Shown: positions 12,112-23,171, counted from the stretch's first letter. The stretch: 64,000 nt of DNA from Daphnia carinata (GCF_022539665.2 NC_081333.1:4958971-5022970), one strand, 5' to 3'. The notes: generated from the letters alone by a model not told the origin. Numbers and translations: made by a program.

Positions 12112-13925
12112 ACGGATAAAGACGCTTGTTTTTAAAGCGATTGATTTTCCCGCCACAAGGTCCCATTACCCCACTTCTCGAAAAAGAGGCTCCTCCATTT
12201 ACTATGTCACCCATTTCAGGGATTAATGCTTGTTGTTGAGGCTGACAACCGACTAAATTATTTAAAGAAATCGATGAACCAATTGCTCCACCCATCGCGC
12301 CTTCAGACAAAGACGATGACACTCCTGTGCAATTCGGGAGGGAGGTTGATTCAGCGGACCTCTAGATCCAAAACCATCCGATCCCGATGATTTCTCTGAA
12401 CCTGAACTGCCAGAATCCGAGCCAGGACCCGGTTGTCACTGAGAGCGATAAGTTAGACTTCGGGTGCGACCTGCGTACATCATTTGACGATTGCTTATCG
12501 CAGCATCGTTGCCACTGGCCGTTTCTCCAGTGTTCGATTCCAGTCGAACACCGTGCCCTGCTTGCCACTGAGCATAATCTTCTTCCCAAGAAGGACTCTG
12601 TCCACGTACTTTATTCGAAGCAGTAGCTACCATATTAGGCTGGAAAGGGCAGGCCGCGTGTGGAGGTGAATTCGCGTCAAGCGAAACGGCAATCATTCCA
12701 GGTTCAATGCCTTCATGACGTTGACGCACCTGTTGACTGTTTAATGATGTTTGACTCACAGGTGGGGTCTGGGTCGTCCTTGTAATGAACCAGTAACATG
12801 ACAGCGAGATCACCCCGTTGACGTCGTGTTCCTTCACAAAGAAGAGGATGGTCCGCTTCCGATACATTTACCTGATTTTTATGCATTACATTGCTGATTA
12901 TCTTACCTATTTTTATTTACGATATTGTTGCCTTCAATCCTAGGGCAGACACGGCTGCTTCGAAGCCAAAAGTCTTATCGGTTGGAAGCCGATGGTTAGA
13001 ATAAAATGGAGCACGAACTTGCTGTGCTCCTGACGCAGTGACCAATGCTTCGAAGATAGAAGTAGCAAGTGAAAGTGGCAACAAAGCATCGCCTCTTGAT
13101 ATAATATGCCATCTCGTAACTGTTCAGCTTTCTCACGCAATATCGACAATTCTGGATGACTTGTGAGTTGAAACAATAGAATGAATTTCTTGAACAATTT
13201 TAAAGAAAAAATATTTAATTACCTAAAGGTATTCGTTTCAATAGTGTAACCAACTCAGATTCTTGGTGAGCCCAGCTTCACTAATGGTTTCACGGTAGCA
13301 GGTGGCCGTGTTAATGCCAATACAAACATTCCTCCCCTGAAGGCGAGATGGTAATAGCCGCAATTTTCCATCAAAACTGTGCATAAAAATGCGCATTTGG
13401 CTAGGGTTGCTGAAGCCAAACAGCTGATTTGATGACAAGCAGGATTCGTCTTCTTTTTCTTGCAATTCGTTGTGATGACAGGAGGCAACTAAACCACCAA
13501 ATCGCGTGGATTGGTAATAGTTCTGTTGCAAATTGTATGATCAATTCATAAGCTTCGGCGCTATGCCCATCAGCGTGAAGTCCCTCCGCTCTTGCGAAGG
13601 GGATCAACAGTGGATTATCAAATGGCTTTAACTCGCCAAAGACTCTATCGTTCCGGTTAGGAACGGTAACAACGCAAGGCTCAGGTGGCACGGCACCTTG
13701 AGCTGCTGGTAAGGCCATTGTTCTAGATTCCCGAGGACTGGCAGACAAACGCTGTGAACCCGAATGGTCGAGTCGGCTCGCGGAGACCATGAACATAAGT
13801 GTTATTTTTGTTACATAAATTGGAGCCTGTGCTTTTGTAGGCTTTCCTTTGCGGCCACCGTGCGTGTGACAGCTGTTCGCAAACGCTACGCACTTGTGAT
13901 ATATGCCAAAACTTGGTCGCACGTA
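12112..13925 (-). pseudogene. ZSWIM8/dorado-like pseudogene with retained introns
   Basis: ZSWIM8 is a cullin-RING ubiquitin ligase substrate receptor with a SWIM zinc finger. The visible part corresponds to its C-terminal helical region. From high to low coordinates: ARAEGLHADGHSAEAYEL (about 13610-13560), HLAFRGGMFVLALTRPP (about 13360-13300), ESELVTLLKRIPLG (about 13262-13222), HPELSILREKAEQLRDG (about 13160-13110), a shifted EALVTASGAQ block (about 13050-13010), and NVSEADHPLLCEGTRRQRGD (about 12875-12815). A Gly/Gln-rich tail continues to about 12112. Intron-like gaps with GT/AG borders (for example 13164-13225) suggest a genomic duplicate, not a retrocopy. At least three frame shifts inactivate it. 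The SWIM and BC-box N-terminus is absent. Confidence 0.8.
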
Positions 13926-14164
13926 AAATTAATCTGTACTGTTCAAAAGGAGAATGCGAGTGGCGTTAACGGGCGGGTTGGATCAGCCGTTTGTCCCAAG
14001 CGAAAGGAAGTGTGCAACGCTTTGCTGCTACCGTTTCCAGTTCAAATAGACAATAGGCTACTTGGGAAGGCCTATTTCAAAAACTGCTAGAGCGGGACCT
14101 CAGACTATGCAATGTTTCGCCCATCCTAGCCGCACCTCATTTTTGTGTACATTTTATTTATTTT

Positions 14165-14445
14165 GGTTAAATTCTATATGAAGTCTTTGTCTTTGATTTA
14201 TCATGGTGATTATGTCTAGTTATACTGGATATATTGTATGTGCCTTTAATACGTTTGTTAAAAAGCATTTTCTTAGATGTGACACCGTTTGGTACGGTAT
14301 CGATTAAGCATCCTTGAAATGACTATGAAACTAAGTGAAATCTATAACCTAATCACAGTCGGATACGAGCGTAAGAGTTACCGTCATATCACATGTTCCT
14401 TTGGTTTATGTTATTGGATCTAAAAAATTGCGCGAATTCTTTTAA
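14165..14445 (+). repeat. Direct repeat A, copy 1 (about 280 bp)
   Basis: It shares long near-identical runs with 18590-18870 in the same orientation, for example TGTCTAGTTATACTGGATAT, ATACGAGCG and CCGTCA. It is non-coding. The two copies lie either side of the MAK16-like and mind bomb-like relics, so it may mark a segmental duplication or an undescribed dispersed repeat. Confidence 0.7.
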
Positions 14446-15357
14446 TTTCTACCCTTTAAGCTGAGAAAATAGCTATGGCAGCTGCTTTTATGTAGTAGGC
14501 ACTCACTCAGCGCAAATGCTTTTTGCACTCCGGCATAGAAGGGCGGCGAAAGGATGACGAGTTCGCCTCTTACCTTAAAAGATGAGGTATTTGAATAAAC
14601 ACCCGACCATAGCTTAGTGGCTCAGGTTAATATTAAAAATAAAAGGGGAGAGAAGACACATATGTATGCAACTTGATGAGGAAGGACCTCACGAAGAACA
14701 CCGAATACCCGAAAGCAAGTCTTGGAAAAACAACCCCGCCGTCCTGTGTTCAGATGTTTAAGCGCAAGTGACGTAGCTGCCATTTTTTTTAGTGCAACAT
14801 GGTAATTTGAAGATCAAAATTAATTATCACCAGGTATCGGATGTGTTAGCTGGGGGAATTCTGTTGAAATTGGGAAGAAATTATTATTATTAAATTTAAT
14901 TATTGCCAATAAAAATATAAAAAATGGAAAATATCAACAGCACAAACCGAAATTTGAATGTGTTGCGTGCAGGAAGGTCGACGATTTGGACACAAGGAGG
15001 AGAACAGCCAGTTAAACTATTAAATTAAACGTTTCTAAGATTTGTGTTTCATATAATTTACTGGGCAATATCAATGGGCTAGCGAATAGAATCTATAAAT
15101 AAAACCAAAATTTGGCCTGTCTTCCCTCACCAAAGCAAGCGTATACCACATTTTTCAATTAACTGCAATATTTAAAATGACGATAAGAATATTACCTCTG
15201 AGCTACGAGCAGTGTATTGGCAGCCTGATGGTAACCGGGTGAAATTCCAGTACTTAGACGGGTGTCACGAATTTCGTTACAAGCATTTGTGGATTTCTGG
15301 GATCCTATGTTGTCAATATGATAGTAACGGAATCGGTACCGCCACTTTTTCAAGCTA
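14446..15357. other. Spacer, no gene recognised
   Basis: Mostly AT-rich sequence between repeat A and the MAK16-like relic. No protein similarity or terminal repeats were recognised. Confidence 0.4.
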
Positions 15358-16390
15358 AAATTTAATTTTTTGTTTAACATTATTTTCATTACTTTCAGGT
15401 GTTTGCACCTCTTCGACAACCAAGCGCTCCATTGATATTGTGGCTCTATTGATGTATGTCACGTTCAAAACTACACTGTACGTGTTCAAGTTTTTAGAAG
15501 GAGTTTCAGTTTCGTATTCAATTTCGTATTCAATTTCAAGTCTTGTTTTTCTCCTGGCATTATCTTTGTCGGCATTTGTATCTTTAGGTTCAGTGTCTTC
15601 TATATCCGATTCACTTTCTAACTCTCTTTCTAGATGACTGTCAGCTTCAACATATTCAATCTCTTCGTTTTCGCTCTGTTCTTCTAGTTCTTTCTCTAGC
15701 TCTTCATCAATCTCCTGGTTAAAAAAAAAAAAAATTATAAACTACTCTATATGGAAACTCTATAATTCAACAAAATTTCCAAAGGAATCTACAAACCTCT
15801 TCTCCTTCGTTTTCTTCATCTTCTCCATAGTCCTCGCCTTCTATATTCACTCCCGCGTCTTCCGCCTCTTCCAAAGGTCTACTAAAAGCAACTTGAGGGA
15901 AGTTGAAAATGTCACCGTACCAAAGGTTATTCCAATCGGTGAGTGTTATTATTATTTAGATACAAAAATAATAAAAAAACATACAGATTAAATTTTAAGA
16001 CGTTCGAGAAGTTCTTTTTCGAAAATGAATGAATCTAGACGGGCAGCGACTAGGACTTTTTCTTCTTGGCGACGGTCACGCCTATTTTGTTTTGTTTGGA
16101 TAGGCACCAGTTTCTTCCCATCGGGAGCAATATTGGAATAATTAAAATATTTAGGAAAATAGGGTTATTCATGCCGAATAATTGCTAAATGACATTTTAA
16201 ACACTTACTGTCCTTGCAGTCTCAGTTTTTTCATTAGTGTCAGGTATTGGGAGATTTTAAGCAGTCAGTATGCACTTTTGCTTGTTAAAGCCTGGCCAGA
16301 ACATAAGGTACTCATTAATCTGTCGAAGGGCGTTTTCCAAGCTTTTAGACAGCTTTACTTTTTCCCACATGTTACGGGAAATCTGGTCCT
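15358..16390 (-). pseudogene. MAK16-like ribosome biogenesis factor, C-terminal part, disrupted
   Basis: MAK16 is a nucleolar factor needed for 60S subunit assembly. Minus-strand exons in order: WEKVKLSKSLENALRQINEY with following WPGFNKQKC (about 16375-16280), then a stop and frame shift. Next is [20 protein letters not shown] with the LLERLK ending (about 16115-15995). Then YGDIFNFPQVAF (about 15930-15895) opens an exon ending in an acidic tract. After an intron (about 15797-15716) there is a second acidic exon with RRKTRLEIEYEIEYETE (about 15560-15510), with a stop near 15358. Motif order and the acidic tail fit MAK16. The N-terminal exons are not seen. The frame shift near 16280 and the missing start make it a pseudogene. 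Confidence 0.8.
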
Positions 16391-16759
16391 AAAATAAAAT
16401 AATTGATCTTATATCTATACAAAGTAACATGAACTATGCTTGAAGACCTTCTGAGACATTGCCCATCTTCCCGGGATATCATAAACAATTTGTATGGCTG
16501 TTTTAAGCTATGGTTTCAAATTTGAATACGGCAGATTATGCTCACACACAATAGAGTTCATATTCAAACTAAGTGATTTTAAAATAGGAATTATGTTCCC
16601 ATTAGATCTCAATGATTCTACTGTGCAATCAACTTACATAGAACTGCTTTTAATAAATATGATTAACGCAAAATGGTAGATGAATTTCATAACAAATAGT
16701 AGAACTGAAAAATTTATATGAATTGCAACCTATTACGTTTTGTTTGAAAACAAATGCAG

Positions 16760-18240
16760 GGTAACCAGGGCAGTGGCAACGGGAATGTTGGAACTGTTGT
16801 TGAAATGGGTAAACCCGGAAGCCCATCAAGGCCTGACAAAACAATTGTCGTGCAGTGGGATATTGGTGCTAGAAAGAATTACTGTGTTGGTTATCAAGGA
16901 GATTATGATTTAAGGGTAATGCAAAATCAGTTTTGATGTCTTCTGTTGTGTTTTAATGCTACAATTATGGGGATAATGCCCCAGTTGGTGTTAAGTTTCA
17001 GGACATTGTACGTGATGGCTGCAAGTGCCAAGGAATCTCAGGAATGAGACGGAAGTGCCGATTGTGTAAAGATTTTGATTTATGTACTTCCTGTTTCACG
17101 GAAGAAAAACATGATCTGTTTCACTCATTTTCACGCTATGAAAATGCATCATCATTTGGGTATATTTGCTTCTTTAGTTTTACATAATTCTAGTACCTGT
17201 TTTCTATCTTTGAATTCAATTGTTATTGTGAATAAACGGTAAAGCATGCCAAAAATTCAAGTCACAGGTGTATTTTTGGTAGAGCCAAAGTAGTTCTAGG
17301 ACCTGACTGGGACTGGGAAATCAGGTATGCAAAAATGAATTTTTTTGCGACAGTTGATTTTACTTCTAGTTTTTTTTTCTATAAAGGATGTTGGATGGCT
17401 AATGTAGCTTGGGCTTCTGGCTCGACAAATGTTTACCGTCTGGGGTACAAGGGTAGATGGATTTGAGTTGTGTTCATGCTGCCGGAGGGGGAATATTACT
17501 ATCGTGAAGCACTTCCGGTTTTAGAACTATCAAACGATTTTACCAGCAGACCTTCGGGCGATCCCAGCTCCTCAAGCGCCGTTGCAGCGTTTAGCGTGGG
17601 CGACGAAGTCAAAGTTACCGTTGAGGCCGATCGGCTAAGAGAAATGCAAGAAGGACACGGAGGCTGGACTCCTCGTGTGGTGGAGGTACATCGCTGTTCG
17701 AATTCATATTTTAGCGTTGTGAGATGGCATTCCGTCTCCTCTTCCCCCGCTTTCCTGGTCGTCAAAAGTGCATAGGTCACGTCGGAACAGTTCACGGCGT
17801 GACCGAAAGGGGAGATATTCGAGTTCAATTTGATGGCCGTAACCAACGTTGGACGTTCCATCCGCGAACAATTTATCGTTTATCGGATTTTTCTGTCGGA
17901 GTCGCAGTAAGGCTAAACGATGATATCGCACACGTGAAACTTCTTCAACGAGGTCATGGAGTGTCGGTTGATTTAATGCGATTGGTATGTATGATTTTAG
18001 CAATGCAATGTTGTTGAAGCATGACGTTTCTGTCAGATGAAATTACGCACAACTCCGTAATATCTGAAAAGGAAAAATAAAAGAAAAAAATAATTAAATC
18101 TGTTTTCTAGGCTCCTGGTAAAATCGGTAAGGTGACAAAGGTCTATGACGATGGTGATCTACGAGTCACTGCGGATGAAGAGACTTGGACCCAATCCATT
18201 ATGTCTTACGCCATTGCCCGGTTCAGCGACAGACCTTCAT
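16760..18240 (+). pseudogene. Mind bomb-like E3 ligase relic: MIB/HERC2, ZZ finger, MIB/HERC2, REP region
   Basis: Mind bomb is a Notch-pathway E3 ubiquitin ligase that drives ligand endocytosis. In order: first MIB/HERC2 domain (16760-16915, GTVVEMG and YCVGYQGDYDLR), a ZZ zinc finger (about 16970-17165), a second MIB/HERC2 domain (about 17280-17515, KVVLGPDWDWE and GSTNVYRLGYKG), and the repeat region (17560-18240, EMQEGHGGW, GTVHGVTERGDIRVQF and GKVTKVYDDGDLRV). The ZZ finger has Arg in place of a conserved Cys (VRDGC). A TGA with frame shift lies at about 17464, and another frame break near 17710-17775. The start of the first MIB domain is missing. The order matches MIB1; the breaks indicate a pseudogene. 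Confidence 0.88.
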
Positions 18241-18317
18241 AACACCATGGCTGCAAGCATTCGTCAAGAACACATAAGTCGGTTTCCTTTTTTTTAAAAA
18301 TATATTATTAGTCTTAC

Positions 18318-18555
18318 TATGAACGGTGTCTTGAATGTCCGAATTTGAGTTTTTCAAATCTGTTGGCTTCATTACTATCTCATCTGCTTATGACTGGTCC
18401 GAAACAACAGCAACAACAACCACTTTCTCTGTCTCATCCTAGCCATCAGCCGGGAACGTTGAATGAGGGCACTATAGCCGATCTGCTTGTAAGGGCGGCT
18501 GCACAGGGTAAATTTAATATCTTCGAACAGTTATTGCTACAGCAATTAGCCTAAC
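18318..18555 (+). pseudogene. Mind bomb-like exon leading into the ankyrin region, truncated copy
   Basis: This segment is nearly the same as 62785-63010 in the same orientation: the shared reading includes LASLLSHL, LSLSHPSHQPGTLNEGTIAD and FNIFEQ. In the later copy a TTTTCAG splice acceptor precedes the exon. Here the same site reads TTTTCAA, so the acceptor is lost. A stop at about 18553 ends the reading after a CAG-rich stretch. It follows the REP-region relic directly, as the ankyrin part would in mind bomb. Confidence 0.8.
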
Positions 18556-18589
18556 ATGATTAATACGAATATATTTAATACATTTAAAT

Positions 18590-18870
18590 TCAACATGAAG
18601 TCTTTGCCTTGGATTTTGCGTGATGATTATGTCTAGTTATACTGGATATATTGTTAGTGACTTTAATACGTTTGCTACAAAGAATTTTCTTAGATTTGCC
18701 ACCGTGCTTACTGTATTGATTAGGGATCCTTGTAATCGCAACAAGAAACTGAGTGAAATTTAAAACATAATCGCAGCCTGGATACGAGCGGAATATTACC
18801 GTCACATCACTTGTTCTTTTGGGTTTTTTTTTATTGGGTCTTGAAAAATTTCGCAAAACTTTCACTTTTC
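18590..18870 (+). repeat. Direct repeat A, copy 2
   Basis: Same orientation and near-identical runs as 14165-14445. Located immediately after the truncated mind bomb exon copy. Confidence 0.7.
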
Positions 18871-19913
18871 TGTCGTTTTAACCGTGTTTGAATATGCACC
18901 ATTTGATAGAGGACAAGATTCCCTTTAGTGGGAGTGTGCGTCTTCTGAGGGTTGCACGTGGAGGATGGAAAAGTACAATTTCGGAAAAAATAAGAACCAG
19001 TATAGTGGTTCTTAAATCAATTCTTAAATAATGTCGTTCTGTTTATGCAATCGTTGAATACGGCTATTTATATTGGGATGAGCTTATACCTGTTTTCAGG
19101 AGTTTGGAACTGAAATCACGCTCAAAAGAGCAATCATAACTAAAAATTTCATTATGCTACATGTTATACTTGTTGAAGGCTTTTGTTTAGGAGTTACAAA
19201 GCTGCAGTGCGATAGTGGAAAAAGGGTCTGAGCGCTACGAAATATTTCGATACAATAGGGGAAAAAGGCCCTTAGCGCAACGAAAGCTTTTGTTGCAATA
19301 GATTTCACTAGGACTGCAGTCCGTTTCGTTTTTGTTGACAACCCGGCGCTGCTGAAGACTAGCAGACGTACCTAATCGCATCACAGCTCTTAAACAAATA
19401 TATAATTTTTTGTTCAAACTATGACGAAATCACTTTCTGTTTAGGCAATAGACGTCTGGATAGATATACGTGACGGAGAATTTCAAACCAGTTCTTAGCC
19501 TAATTTCATATTGCTCTATGATCGTGGGTAAATTTGGTTAATGTTTAAATTAGGGTTATCGTTAGCATTGGCATATTTCCTTTTTTTTTAGAAAGAAAGG
19601 TGTCTAAACGAGTATGCCGTCTTGTCCTTTGACATCTCAGCCAAATGCCTTTTTAAAAGAGTCGTTTGGCAATCACTTCAGCACTAAGAAACACATAAAC
19701 AGTAACTTCAAAGTGGCCATGACCTTGCTTGGCATAAATTTTGATTTCCAGTTACCACTTGAACGGCAATCTTTAAATGAAAACTGGAATGCACATACAT
19801 TTGCATGCGCAACAAAAAATGCAAGAAGAAATTTGCAAGAAAAATCGAGATGGCTGAATTTATCGGAAAGAAACACACAAAAGAACGATAGGGCTACTAG
19901 AAATGGGTTAGAA
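18871..19913. other. Spacer with one small open frame cut by the Gypsy element
   Basis: Mostly AT-rich. An ATG-started frame from 19614 runs about 100 codons to the Gypsy insertion at 19917. Across the far flank (43395 on) it would end within about ten codons. The predicted protein has no recognised domain, so it is doubtful as a gene. Confidence 0.35.
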
Positions 19914-19916
19914 CTA

Positions 19917-20117
19917 TGTAACGAGCCCACAGGCTATCCGAAGACGGCCACACCCTCAACATCCCTCAAGCGTTTCACAAGTGAAAGTGAACATGTCCCC
20001 TCCCATTTTACCTTCATTTTGTATGTGTGTTAGTAGTATAAATACTGCATTTTTGTAACATGTAATTGGGACTTGTTACGACAATCCACTGCAATACACA
20101 AGGTTTGAAACTTTACA
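19917..20117 (+). repeat. 5' LTR (201 bp)
   Basis: Begins TGTAACGAGCCC and ends CTTTACA. It is identical to the 3' LTR at 43190-43390 in direct comparison. It contains the TATA box at 20037-20044. Confidence 0.95.
20037..20044 (+). promoter_or_regulatory. TATA box of the Gypsy element
   Basis: TATAAATA in the LTR. Transcription would be expected to start about 30 bp downstream, near 20067. The only LTR ATG nearby (20060) is upstream of that point and is followed at once by a stop. Confidence 0.6.
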
Positions 20118-22990
20118 ATTGGAGGTCCCAACGAGACTCACACTTGTTGTCCAGTACAAAGTTTCTACCCGTACCTTATTTCAGTGATTGTGCTCTACAC
20201 TTCCCCGACGAGTCTCCAACAACTCTACCAGACCAAGGAACACCATCAAAGGTAAGCGAATGCCGCTTGATCATATTGTATCAGACTACTCGTAAGGAGA
20301 ATACTTTGTATCCGAACATTGCTGACGAACTATCTCCACCGTTGTACCCCGTATTTCCCGAGCCAGACACAACCAACCAAAATCCCAACTACTCTCGAGA
20401 AAATTTTTTAGACCACTGGAAAACTCTTGTGGACTTAGAATTTGAACAAGAAGTAGAACAAAACAAAACCTATCAGACTACCACGACAAAAGCAAAAATC
20501 CAACAAATAGAATCCAAAAAACAAGAAGTTATTAAAGAGACACACAACGCATTACAATTGTATTCATATACGTTGTTAGAACCATCGTTGCAAGTACCAA
20601 GTGGTATAACAGCAGAAACTATTACAAACACCACAAAGACAGTCAAAAATTACGTAGAATCCCTTGGTGGCAACACCGAAAACCTTGACAGTTTATTACA
20701 GCAAATTAGCATTGTACATGGTAAAGAGAAAGAATTCTTATTAGGTACCAGCCGTATTTTACAAAAAGAAGTAGTACTTGCGCATATTACAGAGAAAAAA
20801 TGTTCGTCTGAACTCAATTTTGAGTTACAGAGCTTAAGAAAGCAGCTAGAGAACAACAAGAAAAAGGCAAAGAGTTCCAAATACACCTTAAGTAGCTCCC
20901 TTGAACAACTCCAAGAAAGTAACGAAACACTAAAAAACTCCCTTGAAAAAACTGCCAATCGAATAAGCGAATTAGAAACAAGCCTTGAAAGTGCCACAGC
21001 AACAGAAAACCAACTACACAACCTGTTACGAAAAAAAGAAGCCAATATCATAGCAGTTGAGAGAGAAGGGCAAGAAATAATTAGCAAACTTGAAAGTGAA
21101 AGAAAACAACTGGTTACGAAGTTAGAAACCGCCGAGCAACAGATAAAAGCAGCTTTAGAAACAAACAAACAACTTCAGACAGAAACAAAAGAAACAAAAG
21201 AGATCCTTGAAAAAACCTTAACAGAAAAAATCGCCTTACGAAGAAGTCTGATAGATATTACTACAAAGAATAAAAATCTTGAAACAGAATTACAAAAAAT
21301 CAACGCACAGACAATAGACCAAGAAGAAAAGATTAAGTATCTGGAGAACAGGATAAGAGAATATAGAAAGCAACAGGTAACATTCGCTGAAACCGAAGAC
21401 TTAGACAACTCCAACGAACCAGGAGAGATAACGAAATTAGTAAGTGAGATAAACGACCTAACCTCAATAACAGAAGGAGACAAATCCCTTCACTTCGAGT
21501 TAGAATCCGAACAAGTTGAAAAACTACAGCAACTCAACAACGACCTACAGAACCAAATCGAGATCCAAAACAACAACCTTCTTCAACTAGAGCGAAAGTA
21601 CCAAACTCTCAAAAACAAAATCGAAATGGGACTTTCACACAAAGAAGCTTCAAGAATTGACCGCGACACAACAGATACCGATAGCCTTGATACATCCACA
21701 ACCCAACCAATTGTAAAAGCATTAGGAGAATTATTTTCCAGAGAAGACAAAAAGTCAATTCCAATCTTCAAAGGGAAAAGTACTGATAAACTAATAACAG
21801 AATGGCTGAAGGACGCCGAACATGTCGCACGCAACAACGACTGGGACGACAACCAAAAAATACGATTCTTCTCTGACAGACTAAAAGGCGATGCCTTAGA
21901 ATGGCATGGAAACTACGTGGAAGAGCAAGGTGACGAATTAAGTTATGACGAATGGAAAACTGCCATTATTGCAAGATTCCAGGATGCATACGACTTAGCA
22001 GCACAAAGAAAAAAGTTATCCACGCTAAAACAAAAACCTGAAGAGAAATGCAAAGCCTTTATTTCAAGAATCAACAGTCTCTACGAGTCCATTGAAGGCA
22101 AAGAAGAAAAATCTGACCAAAACCAGACCATAGTTGAAGGTCGACTCATAAACACAGTCAAAAGAATGAGAGATTATACCAAAATCAAAATTCTGATGCA
22201 AGGCATTTTACCAAAATTCAGAGCAGAGCTCTATTTTCGAATGCCCGAAGACCCTGAAGATTTTGATCAGCTTTGTAAACAATTAATCATATCCGAAGGT
22301 ATCCTATATAGCAAGGAAACTGCAGAAGATAAGGAAATAAATGCGGTGATAGCAGGGATAACGCACCACGAAAAACAACAAGACAACGAACTTTCACAAC
22401 AAAAGACAGAAATTGAGTTCTTAAAACAAAAAATTCAGGAACTGGAAAAAACTAATAAAAACCGTAACTTGGCACAGGATACTGATATAACCGTAGCAGC
22501 AGCAGATCGATACGAACCAAGATCCTCACGATCAAGTGATCGGTACTCCAGATCACAAAATCCGCGAGTTAGATTCGACGACAGTTCAAATAGCAGAGGC
22601 CCCAGTAGTGACCGAAATTTCGGCCGAAGCAGGGAGAACAGCCCATACCGCAACAATTATACTTCACCACGAAGACAAGGTACTTCCCCAGGGTATCGAC
22701 AACCCAATTACCCTTCATATCAACAAACACCGAGACCTTCATACAACAACGGACCGACCCATTACAATCAACCACACTTTCAACCGAGCAACAATCAACA
22801 AGCGTATCACCAAAACCCAGGTTATCCACGACAATACCCGCAGCAACGACAAAACCAGCCGAACACCCACGACACTCTTGGAAATAAGATTATTATCTGT
22901 TACAAGTGCAATAAAAAAGGACACATTGCACGAGAATGTTGGACAGATATGGCACGTATCAACAACCCGAACCACCGTCCAATGCAGTAA
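20066..22990 (+). CDS. gag: Gag polyprotein with long N-terminal coiled coil
   Basis: This is the structural polyprotein of the Gypsy element, open for 974 codons. Residues about 130-520 form a long heptad-rich coiled coil. A retrotransposon gag (capsid) region covers about 560-790 (FFSDRLKGDALEWHG, KLSTLKQKPEE). A Ser/Arg/Tyr-rich basic stretch follows, then a CCHC zinc knuckle with C945, C948, H953 and C958. The frame opens with TTG inside the LTR, and there is no in-frame ATG for the first 500 or so residues. The real start is therefore unknown: non-AUG initiation or an upstream spliced exon is needed. A coiled coil of this size before the capsid is unusual for Gypsy. Pol follows in the -1 frame, overlapping at 22915-22990. 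Confidence 0.85.
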   Translation: MGLVTTIHCNTQGLKLYNWRSQRDSHLLSSTKFLPVPYFSDCALHFPDESPTTLPDQGTPSKVSECRLIILYQTTRKENTLYPNIADELSPPLYPVFPEPDTTNQNPNYSRENFLDHWKTLVDLEFEQEVEQNKTYQTTTTKAKIQQIESKKQEVIKETHNALQLYSYTLLEPSLQVPSGITAETITNTTKTVKNYVESLGGNTENLDSLLQQISIVHGKEKEFLLGTSRILQKEVVLAHITEKKCSSELNFELQSLRKQLENNKKKAKSSKYTLSSSLEQLQESNETLKNSLEKTANRISELETSLESATATENQLHNLLRKKEANIIAVEREGQEIISKLESERKQLVTKLETAEQQIKAALETNKQLQTETKETKEILEKTLTEKIALRRSLIDITTKNKNLETELQKINAQTIDQEEKIKYLENRIREYRKQQVTFAETEDLDNSNEPGEITKLVSEINDLTSITEGDKSLHFELESEQVEKLQQLNNDLQNQIEIQNNNLLQLERKYQTLKNKIEMGLSHKEASRIDRDTTDTDSLDTSTTQPIVKALGELFSREDKKSIPIFKGKSTDKLITEWLKDAEHVARNNDWDDNQKIRFFSDRLKGDALEWHGNYVEEQGDELSYDEWKTAIIARFQDAYDLAAQRKKLSTLKQKPEEKCKAFISRINSLYESIEGKEEKSDQNQTIVEGRLINTVKRMRDYTKIKILMQGILPKFRAELYFRMPEDPEDFDQLCKQLIISEGILYSKETAEDKEINAVIAGITHHEKQQDNELSQQKTEIEFLKQKIQELEKTNKNRNLAQDTDITVAAADRYEPRSSRSSDRYSRSQNPRVRFDDSSNSRGPSSDRNFGRSRENSPYRNNYTSPRRQGTSPGYRQPNYPSYQQTPRPSYNNGPTHYNQPHFQPSNNQQAYHQNPGYPRQYPQQRQNQPNTHDTLGNKIIICYKCNKKGHIARECWTDMARINNPNHRPMQ
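20119..20136 (+). promoter_or_regulatory. Primer binding site, putative
   Basis: TTGGAGGTCCCAACGAG begins one or two bases after the LTR end, the normal position for tRNA-primed minus-strand synthesis. The priming tRNA was not identified. Confidence 0.6.
20248..20257 (+). promoter_or_regulatory. Strong splice donor in the leader
   Basis: AAAGGTAAGC matches the donor consensus, with the exon ending at 20251. The leader from the predicted start to this point has no ATG. It could join the acceptors at 31290-31291 (env) and 41661-41662 (ankyrin gene). Confidence 0.65.
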
Positions 22991-23171
22991 ACACAATATC
23001 CCTACCAACCAACCCTTTAACACAAAATTTAGAAATAGCGATACCCAAACTAATCCGTATACCAGTAAGAATTTTTGGAAAAGAAATTAAGGCTTTAGTA
23101 GACACAGGAGCAGCAGCCAGTTTAGTTTCTGACAGCATATTTTTTAATCTAAAGGAGTATGAAGAACTTAA
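22915..23171 (+). CDS. pol: Pol, protease part before the nested element
   Basis: The frame is -1 relative to gag and opens after a TAA at 22912-22914. Overlap with gag is 22915-22990, beginning in a run of six A at 22913-22918, so -1 frameshifting in this overlap is likely. The aspartic protease motif LVDTGAAASLVS (active-site Asp) lies at about 23092-23130. The reading is cut at 23172 by a MULE-like element and resumes after 27633. Overlaying the 9-bp duplicate (23163-23171 and 27634-27642) keeps the frame, so the insertion removed no codons. Confidence 0.85.

Noticed and set aside
18345-18554. Small independent gene starting MSFSNLLASLL
   Set aside because: It matches the duplicated mind bomb exon at 62785 and has lost the splice acceptor, so it is a fragment.
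20060-20062. Gag start at the LTR ATG
   Set aside because: It is followed directly by TAA and lies before the expected transcription start.
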